Origin: Leptothrix cholodnii SP-6
GTDB lineage: Bacteria > Pseudomonadota > Gammaproteobacteria > Burkholderiales > Burkholderiaceae_C
DNA length: 64,000 bases
Direction of reading: 5' to 3'
Assembly: GCF_000019785.1 (NCBI RefSeq)
Contig: NC_010524.1
Span: 1-64,000, forward strand
The position numbers and the translations under genes were made by a program. This document shows positions 57,758-64,000 of this stretch, piece after piece. The stretch's first letter is position 1. Each line of letters starts with the position of its first letter. Below the pieces are notes generated by a model. It saw only the letters and a program-made list of their open reading frames with translations. It was not told where the DNA came from and made no database searches.

Positions 57758-58564
57758 ATGTTGAACAAGAACTCACAGCAGATCATGCCGGTGCGCGTCA
57801 GGACGTCTTGGCGCAGGCCGATCCGCACCGTCGCGACCGCCTGCACATGGCTGGCCCTGGCGGTTGCCGCGCAGGCCGGAATGGATGGGGGTGGTGGCAG
57901 CTCACGCAAGACGGATACCGGTCACGACGGGTCGCAAGCGGCGCGCTCGAGCGAATCGGCCCGGTCGGAACACTCGAGGGGCAACTGGCAGGGGCGACCC
58001 ATGGCGCAGTGGGTGCCGACGTTCTGGCGCTGGTTCTTTTCGGTGCCGGCCAGTGTGGGCGCCACGGACACCACGGGCGTGCAATGCGGCCTCCATCAGG
58101 AAGGGCCGGTGTGGTTTCTTTCTGCGCCGCTGGGTGGTCAGGGGCCGTTCGAGCGGACTTGCACGGTACCGCGCGGCAAGGCGATCTTCACGCCGGTCGC
58201 TACCTTCCTGAACGACTACCCCTGCCCCGACCCGACATTCAAGCCGGCTGCCGGGCAGTCGCTGGACGATTTTCTGGGCAGCGGTCTGGTCGACATCATC
58301 GACAGCTTCACCCTGCTCGAAGCCAGCCTGAACCACCGCCCGATCAAAGTGCTGCGTCTGACGACACGCACCTTCGGCTTCACTGGCGCGGTGGACTGGA
58401 AGGGCATCGATCAGTGCATCACGGGTTCACCGCAGAGCGGTTTGAGCGACGGCTACTTCGTCGCCATCGAACCGTTGCCGCCCGGCACCCACGAACTGCG
58501 GGTCAAATCCTTCAGCAGTTTCTTCGGCCTCACCGAGGGCACGTTCAAGCTGGAAGTGCGTTGA
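57758..58564 (+). CDS. Secreted conserved protein, unknown function
   Basis: 268 aa with a basic N-terminus, a hydrophobic segment (VATACTWLALAVAAQA) and a Gly/Ser-rich, low-complexity region to about residue 75. The globular part (about 80-268) has WVPTFWRWFFSVPASVGATD, VWFLSAPLGG, ERTCTVPRGKAIFTPVATF and a C-terminal GTHELRVKS, a pattern I have seen in uncharacterised exported proteins of several phyla. Cys in QCGLHQ, RTCTV, YPCPD and DQCITG may pair. GAGGAG lies seven bases before the ATG. No function can be given. Confidence 0.7.
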   Translation: MLNKNSQQIMPVRVRTSWRRPIRTVATACTWLALAVAAQAGMDGGGGSSRKTDTGHDGSQAARSSESARSEHSRGNWQGRPMAQWVPTFWRWFFSVPASVGATDTTGVQCGLHQEGPVWFLSAPLGGQGPFERTCTVPRGKAIFTPVATFLNDYPCPDPTFKPAAGQSLDDFLGSGLVDIIDSFTLLEASLNHRPIKVLRLTTRTFGFTGAVDWKGIDQCITGSPQSGLSDGYFVAIEPLPPGTHELRVKSFSSFFGLTEGTFKLEVR

Positions 58565-58622
58565 CGCACTGATCCGCGGGCGCTGTCCCGAGGCATACGC
58601 GCGGCCCCCGGTGCGCTGCAGT

Positions 58623-59328
58623 TCAATCGCTCGGCGTCGCCGTAGCCGCCGAAAGTGCTGCGGGCAGGGGCCGCTCGGGCAGCCTGATCACGAACGAGGA
58701 ACCTCGGCCGAGCACGCTGTCGACCCGGACCGTGCCGCCGTGCAGTTCGACGAAACGCCGCACCAGCGACAGCCCGAGGCCGGTGCCTTCGGACTTGCGC
58801 AGATAGCTGCCGCTGGCCTGACGAAACTCCTCGAACACCAGGGCCTGATCGCCCGGCGCGATGCCCACGCCGGTGTCGATCACCGCGATCTCGGCCACGT
58901 GCGCATCGCCTTCGTCCGCCCGCCGAGCCCGCAGCGTCACCCGCCCGCCTTCGGGCGTGAACTTGACGGCGTTGGACAGCAGGTTGAGCACCGCCTGCTT
59001 GAGCTTGCGCGCGTCGGCCGTCCAGCCGCCCAGCCCGGGCGCGATCTCGCAGTGCAGGCGCAGCCCTTGCCGCGTGGCGCGTTCGCGGATCAGGCCGATG
59101 GCGGATTCGAGCAGCTGCGCCAGGTCGCACGGCGCCAGCTCGAGCTCCATGCGGCCGGCCTCGATCTTGGTCAGGTCGAGGATGTCGTTGATCAGCTGCA
59201 GCAGGTGATGGCCCGAGGCGTGGATGTCGTGCAGGTACTCGAGCTGGCGCTGGTTGAGCTCGCCGAACATCTGCTCGGCCAGCACCTCCGAGAAACCGAT
59301 GATCGCGTTCAGCGGCGTGTCACCACGA
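58623..59328 (-). pseudogene. Kinase fragment, C-terminal (HATPase) part
   Basis: From about 59328 the minus strand reads TPLNAIIGFSEVLAEQMFG and continues through NLLSNAVKFTP, DTGVGIAPGD and GTGLGLSLVRRF to the stop at 58623. It is closely similar to the intact kinase at 51409 in this part. The phospho-acceptor His of the normal MSHELRTPLN block is absent, because the fusion to the upstream part removes it, and the reading frame differs from the N-terminal part (59309-61462). It has no start of its own, so it is a remnant. Confidence 0.75.
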
Positions 59329-61462
59329 TCGAGCCGATCGCCCGCTCGGCGTGGATCAGCGGCGCCACCATCACCGCAAAGTTGCCGGTCTGCTCGGCCA
59401 GCGTGCGCAGGTAGGCCGGCGCGGCGGGGTCGGCCAGCACGTCGGCCAGCTCGACCGGGCGGTGCGCGCGGATCGCCACCGCGCTGAGCGTGTCGCCGAG
59501 CGGCTTGGGGTAGCTGGCCAGCACGCGCGCCCGGTCGGGGCCGCGGAAAGCGCCCACCCGCAGCTGGCCCTCGTCGTCGACCAGGAAGATGCCGGGCTGG
59601 TCGCTGCCGAACAGGCGCTCGCAGTGATCGAGGATCTTCTCGAACACCGGTTGCGGATCGGCCACCGAGCGGCTGATGGCCTGCAGCACCTCGGTGGTGG
59701 CGGTGCGCTGCTCCAGGGCCTCGCGGGTCTCGGTGAACAGGCGCGCGTTCTGGATCGCGATCGCGGCCTGATCGGCAAAGGTCTGCAGCAGTTCCCGCTC
59801 CTTGGGCCTGAATGGCACGAGGGTGTAGCGGACCACGCCGATGCTGCCGATCGGGCGCCCTTCCCATCGCATCGGCGCGACCATCAGCGAGAAAGGGTAG
59901 CCCGCGCTGAGGGCGAATTCGCGGGTTTGTGGCGGCGTGTCGGGCCCGTTCAGCGTGTCGCTGAACTCGACCACCCGGCCTGCGTCGAGTGCCGCCTCGG
60001 TGGCCGATCCACGCAGCGGATGCGGGTAGCCGGCGCGCACCCGCCGGTCGCGCGCTGCGCGCACTTCTGCGGTGGCGTTGTCGGTGACACGCATGCGGAA
60101 ATCGGCCAGCACGATCCGGTCGCCGTCCACCAGGTCCAGCAGCGACGCCACGGTGTCGGGAATCAACTGCTCGCAGCTTTCCAGGATCTTGGCGAACACC
60201 GGCCCCGCGTCCGCCACGGACCGCCCGATCACCTGCAGCACCTCGGCCGTGGCGGTCTGCCGCGCCAGCGCCTCGGCCAACTCGGCCGTGTGTTCCCTGA
60301 CCTTGCGTTCGAGGCCTTCGTACGATCCCTTCAGCTCGCCGGCCATGCGGTTGAATTCGCCGGCGAGGTCTTCCAGCTCGTCATGGGTCGCCACGGTCAG
60401 CCGGTGGTCGAGGTCGCCTGCGGCCAAGCGCGCTGCGCCGTCCTGCAGCTGCCGGATGGGCCGCACCAGCGTGCGCGCCAGCCAGGCGCTGGCCATCATC
60501 GAAATCACCAGCCCTGCTGCCAGCAGCAGGCCCAGGCGCTGCAGGCTGGCATAGACCGGCGCCAGCGTCTGCGAGCGCGGCGACTCGACGAACACCCGCC
60601 AGCCCAGCGGCTCCAGCCGCGCATAGGCCGACAGCACCGGCTGGCCGGCCAGGTCCTGCGCGTCTTCGACCGCCACGCCGCCCGCGGCGTCGGCCACGTG
60701 TGCAGGGCCGGGCGGGCGGTCGATCGCGTCCGCCGCCAAGCTGGCCGCCACCTGCGGCAGCGCGCGCAGGTTGGTCTGCTTGAGCACCAGGCTGATGTCC
60801 GGGTGGGCGATCAGCGCGCCACTCTGGTCGACCGCATAGGCCAGTCCGCCGCCGTCGGGGTGGCCGGGGCGGATGCGCGCCACCACGTCCCAGACGAACT
60901 TCAGGTTGACCTCCACCACCGTCACGCCGCCACTGCGGCCCGGCCCGGCGCGGCGGGCGATCGTCATGTAGGGCTCGGTCTGCTTGCGAAACGACACCGG
61001 CCCGCGCCACACGCGCCCGGCCGCCGGCTCGGTGAACAGCGGCTCGGCCGAGCGGTCGAGCCCCTGGTCCTGCGTGTCCAGCGCCAGGCGCGACACCCGC
61101 AGCTGCTCGCGGCCCTGCGCGTCGAGCCACGCCACTTCGGTGATCGCCGGCACCTGGCGCAGCAGCTTGAGGGAGTCGATGCGGCGCGCCTCCAGCGGAT
61201 CGGCGCCGGCGTTCATGCCCGACAGCGCGGTCCAGCCGATCTGCTGCTCGATGCCGGCGATGTATTGCTCGATGCGCGCCGCCGCGCCCTGCGCCTGCTC
61301 GAACTGCAGCGCCACCAGGTGGTCGCGGCTCTCGCGGTACGAGAACGTCAGGCTCAGCACCGCACTCGCCAGCAGCAGGGTGCCGACCAGCGCGTTGATG
61401 AGCAGCGCGTACTGGCGGAACAGGCGCCCGCGCGACGGCTTGTGCGGTGGCACTTCAGGCAC
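59309..61462 (-). pseudogene. Kinase N-terminal part: dCache, HAMP and two GAF domains
   Basis: 717 aa still open. Membrane helix (about 18-38), a large periplasmic dCache-like domain (about 40-310) and a second membrane helix (about 315-337) are followed by HAMP (RPIRQLQDGAARLAAGDLDH), a coiled coil, GAF 1 (about 410-560) and GAF 2 from about 585. The second GAF ends abruptly at GSIVVTRR-stop, where the frame meets the kinase core in another frame. In family members a full HisKA-HATPase should follow. It may yield a membrane sensor without a transmitter, but is best regarded as a broken kinase gene. Confidence 0.75.
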
Positions 61463-61498
61463 GGCGCGCCTCGCTGACCGGGGGGCCTGGATGCGCCG

Positions 61499-61963
61499 TC
61501 ATTCGATCACCGCATCGGCGCGCAGCAGCAACCCCTGCGGCACCGTGAGCCCGAGCGCGCGGGCGGTCTTCAGGTTGATCACCCGCACGAAGCGCGTGGG
61601 CTGCTCCACCGGCAGGTCACCCGGCGCCGCGCCCTGGTCGCTGGTGTCGTCGAGCACAGCCAGCCGCGTCAGGCCGGTCTCGACCGCGCCGTGTGCGGCC
61701 CAGGCGACGATCGGGATGCTGCGCGTGGCGTTCTTGGCGGCAAACGCGGCCGGGCTCGTCACGGCATAGATCACATCGACCTTCAGCTTGGCCAGCGCCA
61801 GGCGCGCCGAACTCACGTTCAACAAGGGCGGATTGAGCGCCAGGTAGCCGATGCGCACCACGCGCTCGGGCGGATCGGCGGCCGCTGCCGCGAACGGCAG
61901 CAGCAGCGATGCCAGCAGGACCAGGGCGGCGCCCAGGCGGTGTGCGGTGGCAAACGGCTTCAT
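61499..61963 (-). pseudogene. Internally deleted ABC-type (DUF534/TrpX-like) binding protein
   Basis: 154 aa, open. The signal ([20 protein letters not shown]) and start [16 protein letters not shown] are typical, [20 protein letters not shown], then [11 protein letters not shown] is the conserved middle, and [20 protein letters not shown] is the exact family C-terminus. Full-length relatives have about 320 residues, so about half is missing from at least two regions (between NPP and LALAKLK, and between AVETGLT and NLKTARALG). It cannot form both lobes of the binding fold. It lies 36 bp before the broken kinase; full-length pairs of this kind are known in related bacteria. Confidence 0.72.
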
Positions 61964-61988
61964 GGCGTTCCCTGCGTGGTGAGCCTGC

Positions 61989-62060
61989 ATTGCAGCACCA
62001 AGCGCCGCCGCTGCCACGCGGGCAAACCGCGATTTCAGAAGCCTTGGGAAGTTTTCAGAT
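61989..62060 (+). promoter_or_regulatory. TTTCAGAA direct-repeat element, copy B
   Basis: TTTCAGAA at 62033-62040 and TTTCAGAT at 62053-62060, spaced 20 nt, are separated by GCCTTGGGAAG. The 71 bp from 61989 match 56992-57062 without gaps, including the ATTGCAGCACCAAGC head. Similarity continues loosely downstream (GGACGTTTAGG versus GGACGCGTTAGG). It lies upstream of the small secreted-protein gene at 62156. Confidence 0.7.
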
Positions 62061-62155
62061 CGCGCCGGCGCGCCGCGCAGGACGTTTAGGCGGCGGGCGC
62101 CCACAGTGCAGGCATCGACCTCGCACTTCGGTGCCCTTGCAGTCAGGAGCCCGCC

Positions 62156-62470
62156 ATGAAGACCGCCCGCCGTTTGATCTCCGCCGCCGCTTGCATCGCC
62201 ACCGCCGTGCTGTTGGCCGCGTCACCCGCGCTCTCGCAGGCCGAGGTGGTGGCCAAGGTGGTGGCCGACTACACCGTGTTCGTCGACCCGCCTACCGGCT
62301 TCGTCTTCGTCAAGCTGCCGGCGGGCTGGAAGTTCGTCGGCAAGGTCGAGGCGGCCGAACTGGCCCGGCTGCCCGGCAGCGTGGTGACGGCGCTGCTGAC
62401 CGGTGAGCACGATGACGATCTGCCCGTGCGCACCGCCGGCGAGCCGCCGCGTCCGGCGCCGGGGCGCTGA
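62156..62470 (+). CDS. Small secreted protein, unknown function
   Basis: 104 aa. A signal peptide ([21 protein letters not shown], cleavage near SQA) precedes a mature protein of about 75 residues with [20 protein letters not shown] and [15 protein letters not shown]. No Cys and no known domain. AGGAG at 62145-62149 is the ribosome site. It carries the repeated TTTCAGAA element upstream and is followed 50 bp later by a cytochrome c gene, so it may belong to the same regulon. Confidence 0.65.
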   Translation: MKTARRLISAAACIATAVLLAASPALSQAEVVAKVVADYTVFVDPPTGFVFVKLPAGWKFVGKVEAAELARLPGSVVTALLTGEHDDDLPVRTAGEPPRPAPGR

Positions 62471-62520
62471 ACATCGGCCGCGGGTTCGCACGCCCTGTCG
62501 AGCCGGATCGTGGGGGCCGC

Positions 62521-62937
62521 ATGATGAACCGCTCGCCATCGCACATCGCCCGCCGGGCTGCGTTGGCGGTCCTGCTGGGCTGGGCCGGCGCGGCCCATGC
62601 GGCGCCAGTCGGCGATGACGCCGACTGGCCGGGCGACGTTCGGCGTGGCTGGGCGGCGCTGCGGGCCTTCGATTGCGCCCGCTGCCACGGCCGCGATCAC
62701 CGCGGCTGGTCGGCGCCGGACCTGGTGGCCGCGGTGCGGGACGGCAGCCGCGAGCGCTTCATGCACAGCGTGCGCGAAGGCGAGATCACGCGCGGCATGC
62801 CGGGCTACCGGTCGCAGGACGCCGTGGTGGCCGAACTCGACGCGATGTACGCCTACCTGCGCGCCCGCGCCGAGGGCGTCATCGCCGCGGGCCGGCCGCC
62901 ATCGGCGCGGACGCCGGAGACCGGTGCGCCACGCTGA
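62521..62937 (+). CDS. Periplasmic class I cytochrome c
   Basis: 138 aa. A signal peptide (ARRAALAVLLGWAGAAHAA) is followed by a single haem-binding motif CARCH and a likely axial Met in ITRGMPGYRSQD, then AELDAMYAYLRARAEG, the usual final helix. It is a soluble electron carrier of the PQQ-dehydrogenase or oxidase-associated type by size; no dehydrogenase is adjacent. The start is ATG-ATG at 62521. Probably in one operon with the gene before it. Confidence 0.88.
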   Translation: MMNRSPSHIARRAALAVLLGWAGAAHAAPVGDDADWPGDVRRGWAALRAFDCARCHGRDHRGWSAPDLVAAVRDGSRERFMHSVREGEITRGMPGYRSQDAVVAELDAMYAYLRARAEGVIAAGRPPSARTPETGAPR

Positions 62938-63035
62938 CCGGTTCGGCGAACGGCATGCGTGTGCGCGGTCACCGGGGTCCCTTCGGGCCGCGCACGCCGG
63001 CGATCGCCCTCGAGCCAGCCCGCTGGCCCGGCGGC

Positions 63036-64000
63036 TCAGCTGCCCGGCACGTCGATCACCCGCATCGGCTCGAACGCCGCCTGCTCGCCCTTGCCCGCAT
63101 AACCCAGCGGGTTGGCGATCACCCGACATTGGCCCGTGCGGCCATCGGTTCGTGCCCCCTCGGCGACGTAATCGACCCGGCAATGCAGATGACCGTGCAG
63201 CCAGAGGTCGGCCAGCGGCAGCAGATCGTCGAGCGCGTTGCAGAAACCCGCCGTGCCCGGCACCAGGCCGTAGCGCGGATCGGCGCTGCGCAGGCTGGGG
63301 GCGAAATGCGTCACCACCACGGTCGGGCCGTCATGCGGCTCGGCCAGCGCGGCGCGCAGCCAGGCCTGGTCCTGCAGGCCGAGTTCGCGCAGTTCAGCAG
63401 CCAGCATCAGTGAGCCGTCGGCCGCCAGCGTGGTGTTCTTGCGCAGATAGAAATTGGCCGCGCGCAGGGCCTTGTCACGCTCCTGCATCTGCCAGGTCAG
63501 CAGGCTGTCTGCGCCTTCGTTGCGCGCGGCGGTGGCCTGCCGCGCAGCGCGCCTGACCGTCTTGCGATGCGGCGTGCCGGTCAGCAGGCCGCCGCCCTGG
63601 CCGGCCGCCTTGAGCTGCAGCGCGGTGTCGGACGCCAGCGCGTCGAAGTCGGTCCACAGCGTGCAGCCGATGAAACGCACGCCGTCGATCACGTGGCTGG
63701 CGCGGTCGAGCCAGATGATGCCGAGCGCGTCGCACAGCGCACGCAGGCGCTCGCGCGTTTGCGCGTAGGGCAGCGTGTCGTATTCGTGGTTGCCGGGCAC
63801 GTAGATGACGGTCGACCACGGCGCCCCCGGCCGCTTGGGCGAAAACGCGCCGAGGCCGAAATCGCCGTCCTGCAGCAGCCACGAACCCGGCACGTGCGAG
63901 CCGACATCGCCGGCCAGCACGAGCAGGTCGGCGCCCGGCGCGGCCTGGGCGGCGAAGCCCGGGTTGTTGTCGAGGTGCAGGTCTGACAGCAGCTGCAGGC
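63036..64000 (-). CDS. Metallophosphoesterase (partial, 5' end outside window)
   Basis: At least 320 residues; the start lies beyond position 64000. The calcineurin-like metal motifs are LQLLSDLHLD at the window edge, LAGDVGSH, YVPGNHEYDTL, TVVVTHFAPS and LWLHGHLHCRVDY. Products of this family hydrolyse phosphodiesters or nucleotides; specificity is unknown. The gene is convergent with the cytochrome gene, leaving a 98-bp gap with no further gene. Confidence 0.92.
   Translation of the reverse strand, partial: LQLLSDLHLDNNPGFAAQAAPGADLLVLAGDVGSHVPGSWLLQDGDFGLGAFSPKRPGAPWSTVIYVPGNHEYDTLPYAQTRERLRALCDALGIIWLDRASHVIDGVRFIGCTLWTDFDALASDTALQLKAAGQGGGLLTGTPHRKTVRRAARQATAARNEGADSLLTWQMQERDKALRAANFYLRKNTTLAADGSLMLAAELRELGLQDQAWLRAALAEPHDGPTVVVTHFAPSLRSADPRYGLVPGTAGFCNALDDLLPLADLWLHGHLHCRVDYVAEGARTDGRTGQCRVIANPLGYAGKGEQAAFEPMRVIDVPGS

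Overview
The window is GC-rich chromosomal DNA from a betaproteobacterium of the order Burkholderiales, most like the Leptothrix/Sphaerotilus/Rubrivivax group. I judge this from the style of DnaA, GyrB and MinCDE, a Bug-type receptor gene, PPi-dependent phosphofructokinase, and GC-palindrome repeats of a kind I recall from that order. No database search was possible, so genus is inference. The window opens at the replication origin side: a perfect DnaA box, then dnaA-dnaN-gyrB. No rRNA, tRNA, CRISPR array, phage or intact insertion sequence was seen.

Layout. 0-5.6 kb: dnaA, dnaN, gyrB. 5.7-16 kb: a TerB-like protein, an NhaR-like regulator with a DUF2322 gene, a PAS sensor without an output domain, an L,D-transpeptidase plus YcbK-like pair, and a minus-strand chain of mostly overlapping genes (2OG-Fe(II) oxygenase, MazG-like hydrolase, AI-2E-type permease, MlaE, MlaD, lipoprotein). 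16.3-28.9 kb: a complete pelABCDEFG operon for the Pel exopolysaccharide, with gene lengths close to the Pseudomonas aeruginosa proteins. 28.9-36.7 kb: DUF2520 protein, DnaQ-like exonuclease, MocR regulator, OsmC, PaiB-like, GNAT, DUF427, EgtB and a lipoprotein cytochrome c with a long Pro-Ala linker encoded by a 6-bp tandem repeat. 37-38.9 kb: minCDE.

39-62 kb is an accessory zone rich in signalling and decaying genes. A CoA-ester catabolic cluster (HMG-CoA-lyase-like, CaiB transferase, Bug receptor) carries a LysR regulator cut to its first ~25 codons and an aconitase-family gene with several internal deletions. Then come a thiolase, PPi-PFK, a lipocalin, a PhoB-type winged-helix/TolB/TPR regulator with a small secreted protein, an SBP-SCO-kinase-receiver-cyclase operon, two tandem alpha/beta hydrolases, a truncated haemoglobin, a secreted protein, a sensor kinase broken by loss of its H-box, an internally deleted ABC-type binding protein, a small secreted protein, a cytochrome c, and a metallophosphoesterase running off the end.

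The most interesting non-coding signal is a repeated promoter element: TTTCAGAA boxes spaced 10, 20 or 23 nt, within a 71-bp imperfect direct repeat (63/71 matching by eye) before the globin and before the secreted protein at 62.2 kb, and in short form right after the PhoB-type regulator gene. Direct repeats at helical-turn spacing are what PhoB-type winged helices usually bind, so a small uncharacterised regulon controlled by that regulator is my leading hypothesis. The second theme is gene decay by internal deletion at four loci within 23 kb.
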